A DNA stretch of 64,000 bases from CAZTZY01 sp964617765 (GTDB taxonomy: Bacteria > Pseudomonadota > Gammaproteobacteria > Pseudomonadales > DT-91): contig CAZTZY010000004.1 in the NCBI GenBank assembly GCA_964617765.1, positions 1-64,000 on the forward strand, in the 5' to 3' direction. Position numbers and translations under genes: made by a program. The notes beneath the pieces are model-generated. The model worked only from the letters and a program-made list of their open reading frames with translations. It did not search any database and was not told the origin of the DNA. Numbering within the stretch: the first letter of the stretch is position 1; each line of letters opens with the position of its first letter. Of this stretch, positions 54,621 to 64,000 are shown in pieces.

Positions 54621-55880
54621 ATGATGAATATCAGGCTCCCAATAATGATCGGTTTACGTTATAACCGATCTACCAATAAGCAACGGTTTTTATCCTTATT
54701 ATCCTGGGTGTCATTGTTAGGCATGATATTGGGCGTTGCTGCCTTGATCATTGTTTTATCGGTAATGAATGGCTTTCAGGCAGAGTTGCGTGATCGAATG
54801 CTCGCATTGATTGCACATGGACAGATAGAGGGTAATGCTGAACAACCTTTTGGTGAATGGCAGCAGCTTGGAAAAAAACTTGAAGAATTTCCTGGAATTA
54901 TTGCAGTTGCCCCTTTGGTGGGAGGAGATGTAATGATCTCTTCAGGTAGAGTTTTGCGTGCGGTTGAATTACAGGGTGTGGATATTATTGAAGAACAAAA
55001 GATTGCCCAAATTCATGATCGAATAGTTGTGGGTGATTTGGCAGATTTTTCTACAAAACGGTTCCCTATTATTTTAGGCAGAGCATTGGCAAATAGTATG
55101 GGCGTGGGTGTTGGTGAAACGATTGCAGTGGTGTTGCCAAAAATGAATATTACACCCATTGGTGCGAGGCCGAGAATCAAGCAATTCAAGGTGGTGGCAT
55201 TGTTTGAGGTTGGTGCTGAAATGGATTCGACACATGCATATATCCCGTTAAAGGATGCACAGCGATTATATGCTATTGGTAATCAAGTCCATGCATTACG
55301 TTATTTAACCCGGGATGTGCTTACTTCAGAATCAATAACAGCTGATCTTCAGCGCTATGTTAATCAACTGCAATCGGGATTGCGTGTGGCACCCTGGACA
55401 GAAAAGCGACTGCAATTATTCAGTGCAGTGAAAATGGAAAAAATCATGGTGATGTTTATGCTTAGCATGATTATTGCTGTAGCCAGTTTTAACCTGATTT
55501 CAGTGTTAAGCATGATGGTTTCGGAGAAGCGGGGCGAGATAGCCGTGTTGCGTATGATGGGTTTTTCACAGTGGAGTGTAATGATTGTTTTTTTAACACA
55601 AGGATTAAGTCTGGCGTTAGTAGGTTTAATGTTGGGTGGCGTTATTGGTATTATTACAGCGCTCAATTTAACTGTCATTATTCATTTCCTGGAAAATCTT
55701 TTCGGGTTTTATTTGTTTGATCCCAATGTTTTTTACATATCCGGATTACCTTCAACATTAATGTGGCAGGATGTGGTTTATGTATTCATACTCAGCGTTG
55801 TATTTAGTATTTTGTTTACGGTCTACCCGGCTTATAGAGCTTCCCGTGTTCAGGCTGTAGAAGCATTACAATATCAATAG
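54621..55880 (+). CDS. lolC: Lipoprotein-releasing ABC transporter permease
   Basis: This 419-aa permease has the LolCE/MacB plan: TM1 near residues 27-49 (SWVSLLGMILGVAALIIVLSVMNGF), a large periplasmic domain, and three C-terminal helices, the last before the terminal YPAYRASRVQAVEALQYQ. The complex extracts mature lipoproteins from the inner membrane and passes them to LolA. It is the first gene of lolC-lolD-lolE. LolC and LolE are similar, so the assignment is by gene order. Confidence 0.93.
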   Translation: MMNIRLPIMIGLRYNRSTNKQRFLSLLSWVSLLGMILGVAALIIVLSVMNGFQAELRDRMLALIAHGQIEGNAEQPFGEWQQLGKKLEEFPGIIAVAPLVGGDVMISSGRVLRAVELQGVDIIEEQKIAQIHDRIVVGDLADFSTKRFPIILGRALANSMGVGVGETIAVVLPKMNITPIGARPRIKQFKVVALFEVGAEMDSTHAYIPLKDAQRLYAIGNQVHALRYLTRDVLTSESITADLQRYVNQLQSGLRVAPWTEKRLQLFSAVKMEKIMVMFMLSMIIAVASFNLISVLSMMVSEKRGEIAVLRMMGFSQWSVMIVFLTQGLSLALVGLMLGGVIGIITALNLTVIIHFLENLFGFYLFDPNVFYISGLPSTLMWQDVVYVFILSVVFSILFTVYPAYRASRVQAVEALQYQ

Positions 55881-55887
55881 GAATTCT

Positions 55888-56586
55888 ATGCCTGAAATTA
55901 TTTTACATTGTCATCAATTGGAAAAAACCTATCATCAAGGCAGGTCTGACCTTTGTGTTTTAAATGGCATTAATTTTTCAATCTATAAGGGTGAGTCAGT
56001 TGCTATTGTAGGTGCTTCAGGTTCCGGGAAATCAACATTATTGAATTTGCTGGGTGGGCTGGATGTGGCGACGCGGGGTTATGTTGAGTTATTAGGTAAT
56101 CGTTATGAAAATCTGAATGAATCGCAACTATCCACTTTAAGAAACAGGGAGTTGGGCTTTGTTTATCAGTTTCATCATTTACTCAGTGAATTTGATGCCC
56201 TGGAAAATGCAGCTATGCCATTGCTGATCAGGGGTTTGCCAAAAAAACAGGCCAAACTGGAAGCAGAAAAAATTCTGGAAAAAGTAGGTCTAAAGGATAG
56301 GCTATACCATCGCCCCTCAGAGCTTTCCGGTGGGGAGCGCCAGCGTGTTGCTATAGCCAGGGCGTTAGTGGCAAAGCCCAGTTGCGTGCTCATGGATGAG
56401 CCTACAGGTAATCTGGATGAAAAAACTGCCTGCCATATTCAGGCATTATTGCAGGAATTAAATCAGGAATTGGGTATTTGTTTTATTCTTGTTACACATG
56501 ACAGGCAAATCGCATTACAACAACAACGCATTCTTTCTTTACATGATGGTCAGTTAAACGAGTTTAATAAAGATGAATGGCTTTAG
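55888..56586 (+). CDS. lolD: Lipoprotein-releasing system ATPase
   Basis: This 232-aa ATPase has Walker A VGASGSGKSTLLN, the signature LSGGERQRVAIARAL, Walker B CVLMDEPTGNLDE and an H-loop THD. VYQFHHLLSEFDALENAAMP is the LolD-specific Q-loop region. It powers LolC/LolE. It begins 7 bp after lolC and overlaps lolE by 14 bp. Confidence 0.96.
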   Translation: MPEIILHCHQLEKTYHQGRSDLCVLNGINFSIYKGESVAIVGASGSGKSTLLNLLGGLDVATRGYVELLGNRYENLNESQLSTLRNRELGFVYQFHHLLSEFDALENAAMPLLIRGLPKKQAKLEAEKILEKVGLKDRLYHRPSELSGGERQRVAIARALVAKPSCVLMDEPTGNLDEKTACHIQALLQELNQELGICFILVTHDRQIALQQQRILSLHDGQLNEFNKDEWL

Positions 56587-57799
56587 TCTACTGGTTGGTT
56601 TGCGCTACACATTATCGCGTAAGCAGAGTCATCTGGTAGCGTTTATTTCTCGTGTATCAACCCTCGGTATGGTGCTTGCTGTCAGTGTATTGATAACTGT
56701 AGTTTCAGTCATGAATGGTTTTGATCGTGAGTTAAGGGAAAAAATCCTCGCCATTGTGCCACACGCAACCTTGATGGGTTTTGATGCTACCCCTGATTGG
56801 AAGCGTTATATTGATATTTCCCTCAGGCATCCTGGTGTAGTTGATGCGGCCCCGTTTAGTTACCTGCAAGGCCTTGTCATGCATAAGTCGGCCGTAAAGC
56901 CAGTTTTCTTTTACGGTATTGATCCGGATTTTGAAAAAGAAGGGTCAATATTATTGAAAATGATGGGGCGTGATTTGCTGTATTCGATCAAGCAGGATAA
57001 AAGTCTTATTCTGGGCAAAAAACTGGCTGATAAGTTAAAAATCAATGTCGGTGATACTTTGAAAGTGATTGTTCCTGCTGTTGATAGTGCTGAATTACCC
57101 ACGATTGACCAGTTTCAGGTGAATGGATTTCTCGATAGTGGCACGGAGCTCGATGAAAAAATTATTTTAATGCACCGTTCAGGTATCGCATTATTAAATG
57201 GCAAGCCTGCTGATAGTGTTGATGGTATACGAATTTCAGTTGATGATTTATTTGCTGCAGGAAAAATAGCCACAGAATTAAGCGAACTTACCCATCTTTA
57301 TCAGGTTAAAGACTGGTCTCGTACTCATGGTAATCTTTATCAGGCGGTACAAATGTCGCGAAAAATGGTTCTTTTGTTGGTATTCATTATTATTGCTGTA
57401 GCAGCATTCAATGTGGTCTCTACCTTGATTCTTGCGGTTAATGATAAGGCGGCTGATATTGCCATATTGCGTACCATGGGTGCTACGCGTCACCAAATTC
57501 TCGGTATATTTATTATTCAGGGTGCTGTTATTGGCGTGGTTGGAGTCGTTATAGGGGTAATAGTGGGTATTATTTTTAGCGTGGCTGTCAGTGACGGAGT
57601 GACATGGCTTGAACATTTTATTGGCTATCAGTTCCTTAAAACGGATGTGTACCCTATTGATCATTTGCCCAGTGATATCCGTGGTGTTGATGTTATCATT
57701 GTTGCATTGATTGCACTTTTTTTAAGTATTTTTGCAACCATTATTCCTGCATTGCAGGCGAGCAAGATGGAGCCGGCTAAAGTGCTGCGTTATGAATGA
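56573..57799 (+). CDS. lolE: Lipoprotein-releasing ABC transporter permease
   Basis: This 408-aa second permease has the same topology as LolC: TM1 near residues 22-44, a periplasmic domain of about 215 residues, and three C-terminal helices, including AFNVVSTLILAVNDKAADIAIL and a final segment before LQASKMEPAKVLRYE. The 3' end overlaps the convergent DUF2062 gene by 10 bp. Confidence 0.93.
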   Translation: MNGFSLLVGLRYTLSRKQSHLVAFISRVSTLGMVLAVSVLITVVSVMNGFDRELREKILAIVPHATLMGFDATPDWKRYIDISLRHPGVVDAAPFSYLQGLVMHKSAVKPVFFYGIDPDFEKEGSILLKMMGRDLLYSIKQDKSLILGKKLADKLKINVGDTLKVIVPAVDSAELPTIDQFQVNGFLDSGTELDEKIILMHRSGIALLNGKPADSVDGIRISVDDLFAAGKIATELSELTHLYQVKDWSRTHGNLYQAVQMSRKMVLLLVFIIIAVAAFNVVSTLILAVNDKAADIAILRTMGATRHQILGIFIIQGAVIGVVGVVIGVIVGIIFSVAVSDGVTWLEHFIGYQFLKTDVYPIDHLPSDIRGVDVIIVALIALFLSIFATIIPALQASKMEPAKVLRYE

Positions 57800-58314
57800 T
57801 AGCCGCGTATTTTTCGCCGGTGTTGCCAGCGTCTTATGGTTGCCCAGCGCCATAATATGTCAACAATGACATATCCAATAGAAGCTGAGCTGATTGATAA
57901 TATCAGGCTGCCCAATAACAGCGGCTTTCCAATAGTGTACAAACTGTTCATTAGCCAATCCCATTCAAGATGAAATTCAATATCCAGTGTCGGTATGTTA
58001 AGTATAAAAGCCCCAATTTTATAACTGGCATATAAAACCGGCGGTGTAGTGACAGGGTTAGTAATCCATACCAGTGCAATACTTAATGGCAGGTTGGCGC
58101 GGGCTGCAATACAAAAAAATGTGGCAGGTATCATCTGTAATGGTATGGGTGTGAAAGCAAAAAATAAGCCAATAAACATTGCCCTGCTGGCTGAGCGTCG
58201 ATTGAGGTGCCAAACATTATGCCCAAGAATAGAGCTGCTGACATAGCGCAGTGTTTTGTGTTCTGCGAGTTTTTCATCAGGAATCATGAAGCGCTTGAGC
58301 AGTTTTTTAGGCAT
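57790..58314 (-). CDS. DUF2062 membrane protein
   Basis: This 174-aa protein has three hydrophobic segments. It contains the DUF2062 pattern SRASRAMFIGLFFAFTPIPLQM (here RAMFIGLFFAFTPIPLQM) and LALVWITNPVTTPPVLYASYKIG, with PIP and NPVTTPP motifs. The family is found as an inner-membrane protein of unknown function near lolCDE, comEC and msbA in many gammaproteobacteria. It converges on lolE with a 10-bp overlap and is divergent from comEC. Confidence 0.85.
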   Translation of the reverse strand: MPKKLLKRFMIPDEKLAEHKTLRYVSSSILGHNVWHLNRRSASRAMFIGLFFAFTPIPLQMIPATFFCIAARANLPLSIALVWITNPVTTPPVLYASYKIGAFILNIPTLDIEFHLEWDWLMNSLYTIGKPLLLGSLILSISSASIGYVIVDILWRWATIRRWQHRRKIRGYHS

Positions 58315-58471
58315 AGTGTGACTTACTCATGGAGGGTTAACATAGTATAGTATGCCAATCGAAAGGGTATTGTCGGCTAAGCTAAAATATTAGTACATAC
58401 TTGGAACCGATATCGGTCAAGTTGTATTGATTTTTTTGTTGTATCACGTTAACTGGCACAAGGATGTTGCT

Positions 58472-60799
58472 ATGTATTTTTGTATTGCTTTTAGTGTCGC
58501 ACTTATTTTAAGTGGCTTCCAGTCTGCACTGCTTCCCGTTTCTTTAAGCCTGTCGTTTTTATTCCTGTGCTTTTTATTGTTATTTCCCTGTTGGCGCTAT
58601 AGCCAATGGCGACCCTTCTTGATTTTTTTAATTGGATTTTTGATAGGCATTGCCTACATCAATCTGGTTGCTTCGTATCGACTGGAAAACCAGTTGCCGG
58701 TTAGTCTGGAGAATAAAGATATTCATGTGATTGTGGAGGTTGCCGGTTTGCCCATCAATAAGGGTCGATATCAGCAGTATCCGGCAAATGTAATTTCATC
58801 CCCTGATGCAGTGGGTTTGCAGCGGATATTGATCAGCGATTATGAGCCTAAAAATATTCATCCCTGTGATACATGGCAACTCACGGTACGGCTTAAGCGC
58901 CCGCATAGCCTGGGCAATCCCGCAGGTTTTGATTATGAGGCTTATTTACTTGAGTTGGGTATTCAGGGTAAAGGCTATATTCGCAAAGCATCCCTGATGT
59001 CATCTCATGAAGGTTTTTGTTTGCACAGGGTAAGGCGGGAGTGGAGTGATTATGTGTTAGAACGTTTGCCGCAGGAAAGTGCTGCATGGATTGTAGCCTT
59101 GAGTACCGGCGATAAAAGTCTGCTGAATGAGGAACAAAATCTACTTTTACGTGAAACAGGCACAACACATTTGTTTGTGATATCAGGTTCACATATTGCG
59201 TTATGTGCATTGGCTATTTACTGGTTTTTAATGTTGTTGAGGCGTTGTGGTTTAGGTCGAATATGGGATGGCGATTGGCGGCCTTTTGTAGCACTCACTT
59301 CTTTAACAGTGGCGGCAATGTATACCGCATTGGCAGGCTTTGGTGTGCCGTCAGTCCGTTCATTGATTATGCTCAGTGTTTTTTTGGGGGCGCAGGTCAT
59401 AGGCCTGCAAACCAGTTTGTGGCTGCGTTACTGGATTTCCATGATGGCCGTACTCTTGATTAACCCATTGTCGGCATTAAATGTTGGTTTCGTTTTGTCT
59501 TTTGGAGCTGTATTTGTGCTTATCATGTTGGCGCAATCAACAACTGAAGTTCCACATCATGCCAGTCGCATAAATCGTTTTTTACAAGGAATAAAAACCT
59601 TGTTCTGGGCACAGTTAGTCATTTTTGTGGGTTTATTGCCCTTCACATTATTGTATTTTTCGCAGGTTTCTTTATTGGCGCCACTGGTTAATTTTATTGC
59701 AATACCGAGTATGAGTTTTGCGATTCTCCCGACCATTTTACTGGCTTTATTGTGCTGGTGTTTAACAGGCAATGATTTCGGTTTGATCCGTTTTGCAGGT
59801 TATCAACTGGATCTGTTATTTCGGGGTATTGAATTGACTAACGCTTACTTCAGGCAATTGCCTGAAACATATCCTTCCTTTGCATTCAGTCATGCCATGA
59901 TTGCCATTTTATTGCTGGCCTGTTTGTTGTTGTTAATGCCCACAGCTTTAATGCTGCGTAAAGCGGGATTCTTGCTCTTGCTGGCTGTGTTTACCAGCAA
60001 TGCTCGGCAATCCGTGCCCGAAAATACAATATTGATGGATGTTATAGATGTTGATCAGGGTTTGGCAGTGCTGGTACAAACTGCACATCATCAGCTTTTA
60101 TACGATACCGGTGCTGCATGGCCAGATGGTAGCATGATGGAAAGGGCTATAAAGCCCTATTTGCTGCAAAAAGGCATTACCCAACTCGACAAGGTGATCA
60201 TAAGTCATCTGGATAATGATCATGCCGGTGGTATTTATGATTTGCTCAAGGATTTTACAGTGGCTGAAGTATACAGCTCCGAGCCGATCAATAAGGTTGA
60301 AGGCCAGGCTTGCCGAGCCGGCCAACATTGGAATTGGGATGGTATCGAATTCAGGATCCTGCATCCGGTAGACCCTGATAATTACTGGGACAGGAATGAT
60401 AAATCCTGTGTACTGTTAATCATCGTTGCGGGAAGAAAAATATTACTTCCTGGTGATATAGAGTCTGCTGTCGAACAAGAGCTTCTGGCAAAAACGTTTC
60501 CCGAAATTGATGTGATGGTAGCGCCTCATCATGGCAGTAAAACCTCATCGACACCTGAATGGGTGCAAAAGGTTAATCATGGCGTGGTTATCTATTCCAG
60601 TGGTTATCTTAGCCAGTTTGGCCATCCCCACGCAGTTGTACAGCAAAGATATCAGGATGCTCATGTGCAGGAATGGAATACGGCATTACAAGGTAAAATC
60701 AATGTCAGTGTCGATGCCATGGGTAAAGTACAGGTACAGTCCTGGCGAGAACAGGATGGCAGGTATTGGCAAAAAAATGCGCGAAAAACCAATTTTTAG
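58472..60799 (+). CDS. comEC: ComEC/Rec2-family DNA-uptake channel
   Basis: This 775-aa protein has an N-terminal membrane and OB-fold-like region and a competence domain with about nine helices (HLFVISGSHIALCALAIYWFL and LAGFGVPSVRSLIMLSVFLGA). A C-terminal metallo-beta-lactamase domain carries SHLDNDHAGGIYDLL and VAPHHGSKTSS. ComEC passes single-stranded DNA across the inner membrane during transformation, and the beta-lactamase domain may act as a nuclease. The metal ligands HxDxDH are intact. The ATG at 58472 has AAGGA about 8 nt upstream; the in-frame TTG at 58427 is an alternative. Confidence 0.95.
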   Translation: MYFCIAFSVALILSGFQSALLPVSLSLSFLFLCFLLLFPCWRYSQWRPFLIFLIGFLIGIAYINLVASYRLENQLPVSLENKDIHVIVEVAGLPINKGRYQQYPANVISSPDAVGLQRILISDYEPKNIHPCDTWQLTVRLKRPHSLGNPAGFDYEAYLLELGIQGKGYIRKASLMSSHEGFCLHRVRREWSDYVLERLPQESAAWIVALSTGDKSLLNEEQNLLLRETGTTHLFVISGSHIALCALAIYWFLMLLRRCGLGRIWDGDWRPFVALTSLTVAAMYTALAGFGVPSVRSLIMLSVFLGAQVIGLQTSLWLRYWISMMAVLLINPLSALNVGFVLSFGAVFVLIMLAQSTTEVPHHASRINRFLQGIKTLFWAQLVIFVGLLPFTLLYFSQVSLLAPLVNFIAIPSMSFAILPTILLALLCWCLTGNDFGLIRFAGYQLDLLFRGIELTNAYFRQLPETYPSFAFSHAMIAILLLACLLLLMPTALMLRKAGFLLLLAVFTSNARQSVPENTILMDVIDVDQGLAVLVQTAHHQLLYDTGAAWPDGSMMERAIKPYLLQKGITQLDKVIISHLDNDHAGGIYDLLKDFTVAEVYSSEPINKVEGQACRAGQHWNWDGIEFRILHPVDPDNYWDRNDKSCVLLIIVAGRKILLPGDIESAVEQELLAKTFPEIDVMVAPHHGSKTSSTPEWVQKVNHGVVIYSSGYLSQFGHPHAVVQQRYQDAHVQEWNTALQGKINVSVDAMGKVQVQSWREQDGRYWQKNARKTNF

Positions 60800-60930
60800 G
60801 TAGTCATAGGCATAAACTTTGTGCGGCTGCTCTACGGAAGATGTAATAGAGTGCCTTTAACCTTGAGTATTCAAGGGGGCATAGTTATCATTGCCAACAC
60901 TGCATTATTCAAATAATAAAGGGTTGCACT

Positions 60931-61554
60931 GTGTACGAATTTTTCCTAGCTGGCGGCATACTCATGTGGCCGATATTGTTTTGTTCGATAGCCGCAATAG
61001 CCATTTGTGTAGAGCGTTTATGGAGCTTGAGCCCCACCAAAATTGCACCAGCCAACCTTATTGCCCAGGTCTGGGTGTGGTTAAAAAATGATGAATTTAC
61101 CGTGGAGAGGATGCGCGAGTTGAAAATGTCCTCGCCTTTGGGATATATCCTTGCTGCGGGTTTAACGAATTCAAACAGCCGTGATTCAATGAAAGAGAGC
61201 ATCGAGGAAGCAGCCAGTCATGTCATTCATGATCTGGAACGATATCTCAACCCATTGGGTACTATAGCTGCCATTAGCCCATTATTAGGATTGTTAGGTA
61301 CAGTATTCGGAATGATACAGGTATTCAGCGATATCATGGTGCAAGGCACTGGTGATTCGCAAGTGTTGGCAGGTGGTATATCTACTGCGCTGATTACAAC
61401 AGCAGCTGGATTGTCTGTAGCTATTCCGGCGTTAGTCATGCATCGTTATTTTGAGCGAAAGATCGACAGTATAGTCGTGCAGTTAGAGCAACAATCATTG
61501 AAACTCGTTGATGCGTTACATTCCAATCGGCAAGTGGAAGTGAAAGAGCATTAA
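60931..61554 (+). CDS. exbB: ExbB/TolQ-family protein of the comEC-msbA locus
   Basis: This 207-aa protein has three transmembrane helices, with SPLLGLLGTVFGMIQVFSDI and ISTALITTAAGLSVAIPALVM as TM2/TM3 signatures. It starts with GTG at 60931, with AAGGG about 7 nt upstream. With the following ExbD it forms a conventional ion-driven motor for a TonB-type protein. The order comEC-exbB-exbD-msbA-lpxK is conserved in many gammaproteobacteria. Confidence 0.93.
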   Translation: MYEFFLAGGILMWPILFCSIAAIAICVERLWSLSPTKIAPANLIAQVWVWLKNDEFTVERMRELKMSSPLGYILAAGLTNSNSRDSMKESIEEAASHVIHDLERYLNPLGTIAAISPLLGLLGTVFGMIQVFSDIMVQGTGDSQVLAGGISTALITTAAGLSVAIPALVMHRYFERKIDSIVVQLEQQSLKLVDALHSNRQVEVKEH

Positions 61555-61557
61555 TCG

Positions 61558-61974
61558 ATGCAATTCAAACGTCAAAAAAGGGATAAATTAAACGTAGATA
61601 TAACGCCATTAATTGATGTGGTTTTTTTGTTGCTTATCTTCTTTATGGTTTCCACTACATTTACCAATAAAACTGAATTAACCATTGATCTCCCTGAGGC
61701 AAAGGGTCAATTGCAAATGCAAGCGAATGATGCCATTGAAGTTCTTATTAATGAATCCGGCGAATATTCAGTCAATGGCCAACGCTTGATTAATGATGAC
61801 TTTGCTACCCTTAAAAGTGCCATCAGTCAGGTGGCCGATCATAATCTTAAAAAGCCATTCCTGATTACAGCTGATGCCAATACATCGCATCAATCGGTAG
61901 TAAAAGTCATGGATGCAGCTGGTCAGTTAGGGTTAACCAATCTCAGTATCACTACCATAAAACCTAATGAGTAA
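61558..61974 (+). CDS. exbD: ExbD/TolR-family protein of the comEC-msbA locus
   Basis: This 138-aa protein has the canonical transmembrane core KLNVDITPLIDVVFLLLIFF, which includes the essential Asp, and a periplasmic domain ending QLGLTNLSITTIKP. Unlike the divergent ExbD-like pair at 19.5-20.6 kb, it has the usual sequence. It starts 3 bp after exbB and overlaps msbA by 8 bp. Confidence 0.95.
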   Translation: MQFKRQKRDKLNVDITPLIDVVFLLLIFFMVSTTFTNKTELTIDLPEAKGQLQMQANDAIEVLINESGEYSVNGQRLINDDFATLKSAISQVADHNLKKPFLITADANTSHQSVVKVMDAAGQLGLTNLSITTIKPNE

Positions 61975-63817
61975 GATGTTGCCAAAAAATAAAATACCGA
62001 TTTCCAGTGATTGGCATACTTATAAACGCTTGCTGCATTATGTTAAGCCTTATACGGCTGCATTCATTCTCAGTCTGTTGGGTTTTATGCTTTTTGCTAC
62101 CATGGATGTGCTGGCAGCCGATTTGATGCAGTATTTGATTGATAGTATTGGTGGCAACCTCACGTCCGAAAAAAAAACCGGCATCATCAGTTCTGTTTTG
62201 CAGAAACTGGTTTTTGTTGATATGTATAATGCAGAGCAGGTGAGAATTATTGCCCCTTCCCTGATTATCATTATCGCATTGGTAAGAAGTATTGGTTTTT
62301 ATGTGGGTAATTACTATATTCGTTTTGTCGGCAATCATGTGGTTTTTGATTTACGGCAAAAACTGTTCGAGCAAATGGTTAGATTGCCCGTTTCTTACAT
62401 TAACTCCAAAAATAGCGGCACTTTGATTAGCCGCATAATCTATAACGTGTCTCAAGTTTCCGGTTCGGTGACAACAGCCATCACTACCTATTTCCGTGAA
62501 GGCCTGACGGTTATCTTTTTGTTTGCTTATCTTGTGTATATCAATTGGCAGCTCACACTGACATTTATAGCCATTGCTCCCTTTGTTGCCGGGGTGGTGA
62601 ATGTTGTGAGTCAGCGATTCCGTCGCATCAGTCACCAGATGCAGCATTCGATGGGTGATATTACCCATGTTATTTCAGAGATGGTAAACGGAAATCGGGA
62701 AGTAAGAATCTATGGTGCCCAGGAGTCTGAGGTAAAGCGTTTTTTTGGTATCAGTAAAACCAATTTAAAACAGCAAATGAAAATGGCGATCACTAACGCC
62801 GCATTTTCTCCAGTGATACAGACCTTACTTACGTTTGCCCTGGCCGTCTTGGTTTGGCTTGGCCTGGATGCTGATATTGTCAGTTCCATGTCATCAGGTT
62901 TGTTCGTGTCTTATCTTATTGCAGCAGGAGCCATTGGAAAACCCATACGCCAAGTCACTTCAGTCGTCAGTACCATACAGCAAGGTTTGGCGGCATCGGA
63001 AGATATATTTTTACAGTTTGATGAACCGCTTGAACATGATGCGGGCACGCTGGAGTTACACAATGTAAAAGGTGCTGTACGTTTTGACAATGTGCACTTC
63101 ACCTATCCAGGGCAAGAAGAAGAAACATTAAAGGGAATCAGCTTTGAAGCCAGGGCAGGACAGATGATTGCACTTGTGGGGGCATCAGGAGGTGGAAAAA
63201 CCACGATGGCCGGATTAATACCGCGTTTCTACAATATTGATAGCGGTACAATCTATATTGATGATATTGATATTTCGACATTAACGCTGAACAATTTGCG
63301 CAAACATATTGCATTGGTTAGTCAGAATGTCGTATTAATGAATGATACGGTCCAGAATAATATCGCCTATGGTGAGTTGAATGTAAAAACCCTGGAAGAG
63401 GTTCAGGCAGCTGCTAAATTAGCTAATGCCGATGAGTTTATATTGGCGCTGGATCAGGGTTATAAAACCAGGATCGGAGATAATGGTTTGCGTTTGTCAG
63501 GTGGGCAAAGACAACGTATTGCCATAGCTCGAGCAGTGTTGAAAAATGCGCCCATCCTGATTCTTGATGAAGCTACTTCAGCGCTCGATAATGATTCTGA
63601 AAAGCTCATTCAGGCAGCTTTGTACGATGCAGCGCGTAACCGTACCACTATCGTTATTGCTCATCGGCTTTCCACTATTGAAAAAGCCGACAAGATTCTC
63701 GTCATAGATGCGGGCAGGATTATTGAAGCAGGCACACATCAGGAATTACTGGCTAAAAATGGCCGTTATGCTGAATTACATCGTACCAATAAGGTTGATG
63801 ATTCGGTGGAGTCCTAG
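61967..63817 (+). CDS. msbA: Lipid A/phospholipid flippase ABC transporter
   Basis: This 616-aa half-transporter has six transmembrane helices in the first ~340 residues. The ATPase has Walker A VGASGGGKTTMAGL (about residue 404), the signature LSGGQRQRIAIARAV, Walker B PILILDEATSALD and an H-loop AHRLSTI. MsbA flips core-lipid A across the inner membrane. The neighbours comEC-exbBD on the left and lpxK on the right are the usual MsbA context. The start overlaps exbD by 8 bp. Confidence 0.96.
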   Translation: MSKMLPKNKIPISSDWHTYKRLLHYVKPYTAAFILSLLGFMLFATMDVLAADLMQYLIDSIGGNLTSEKKTGIISSVLQKLVFVDMYNAEQVRIIAPSLIIIIALVRSIGFYVGNYYIRFVGNHVVFDLRQKLFEQMVRLPVSYINSKNSGTLISRIIYNVSQVSGSVTTAITTYFREGLTVIFLFAYLVYINWQLTLTFIAIAPFVAGVVNVVSQRFRRISHQMQHSMGDITHVISEMVNGNREVRIYGAQESEVKRFFGISKTNLKQQMKMAITNAAFSPVIQTLLTFALAVLVWLGLDADIVSSMSSGLFVSYLIAAGAIGKPIRQVTSVVSTIQQGLAASEDIFLQFDEPLEHDAGTLELHNVKGAVRFDNVHFTYPGQEEETLKGISFEARAGQMIALVGASGGGKTTMAGLIPRFYNIDSGTIYIDDIDISTLTLNNLRKHIALVSQNVVLMNDTVQNNIAYGELNVKTLEEVQAAAKLANADEFILALDQGYKTRIGDNGLRLSGGQRQRIAIARAVLKNAPILILDEATSALDNDSEKLIQAALYDAARNRTTIVIAHRLSTIEKADKILVIDAGRIIEAGTHQELLAKNGRYAELHRTNKVDDSVES

Positions 63818-63819
63818 CC

Positions 63820-64000
63820 ATGCATAATGGCTTCGAATATATCTGGTATAAAAATCGCTTTCTTGGTTATCTTCTGTTGCCATTGGCACTGTTTTTTTTA
63901 CTGATTGTCATCATTCGTCGCCAATACCTTCAATACCGCCGGGCGCCGGAAGTTATCAAGAAGCCCGTCATTGTGGTAGGTAATATTACCGTTGGGGGTA
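63820..64000 (+). CDS. lpxK: Tetraacyldisaccharide 4'-kinase, 5' part only
   Basis: The window ends 60 codons into this gene. The visible N-terminus has a single transmembrane segment (LGYLLLPLALFFLLIVII) and reaches the start of the Walker A region (IVVGNITVGG), the usual LpxK signature. LpxK phosphorylates the lipid A precursor disaccharide. It begins 2 bp after msbA. Confidence 0.9.
   Translation, partial: MHNGFEYIWYKNRFLGYLLLPLALFFLLIVIIRRQYLQYRRAPEVIKKPVIVVGNITVGG

Overview
The window reads as a chromosome segment of a marine-type gammaproteobacterium, most likely of the Cellvibrionales (Cellvibrio / Spongiibacter / Teredinibacter relatives). This rests on gene content: a complete nuo operon with fused nuoCD, a complete nqr operon next to a long-form GAPDH (an arrangement also known in Pseudomonas), the lolCDE, comEC-exbBD-msbA-lpxK order, and a TPR-sulfotransferase beside a type I secretion system. 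The genus is a guess. I saw no rRNA, tRNA, insertion sequence, prophage or CRISPR array.

Layout. (1) Positions 1-10.6 kb hold the 3' end of a large repetitive surface protein, a TPR-sulfotransferase, and the three type I secretion components (TolC-like, ABC transporter, HlyD-like); a convergent regulator made of two fused MarR domains follows. (2) 11.9-12.9 kb has no intact gene but contains a degraded fragment that looks like the haem-binding end of a cytochrome P450, and an 18-bp palindrome. (3) 12.9-21.6 kb is a nine-gene run: a small periplasmic protein, three TPR proteins (two of them lipoproteins), a 90-aa exported protein, one ExbB/TolQ-like and two ExbD/TolR-like proteins, and a TonB-like protein with an AgmX/PglI-type C-terminus. 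Its parts list matches the myxobacterial Agl-Glt/Nfs trans-envelope machines, and it is the best candidate here for a poorly described system. (4) 22.0-27.3 kb holds a YCF48-like propeller protein, an RND/MMPL exporter and a DUF1329 protein, closed by a strong bidirectional terminator. (5) 27.4-30.5 kb holds a solitary PilT/PilU ATPase, an alpha-methylacyl-CoA racemase-like enzyme and a nitroreductase.

(6) 30.5-45.4 kb is the complete proton-pumping complex I operon (nuoA, B, CD, E-N) on the minus strand. (7) Divergent from it are a long GAPDH and the complete Na+-translocating NADH:quinone reductase operon nqrABCDEF-apbE-nqrM (45.8-54.5 kb). The region therefore pairs NADH production with two different NADH:quinone pumps, and the Na+/H+ gradients could energise the ExbBD-type motors nearby. 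(8) 54.6-64 kb is envelope biogenesis and DNA uptake: lolCDE, a convergent DUF2062 protein, comEC, a conventional exbB-exbD pair, msbA and the start of lpxK, which runs off the right edge.

Functional calls rest on motifs and family resemblance read by eye from the translations. Promoter and hairpin calls are visual and carry lower confidence.
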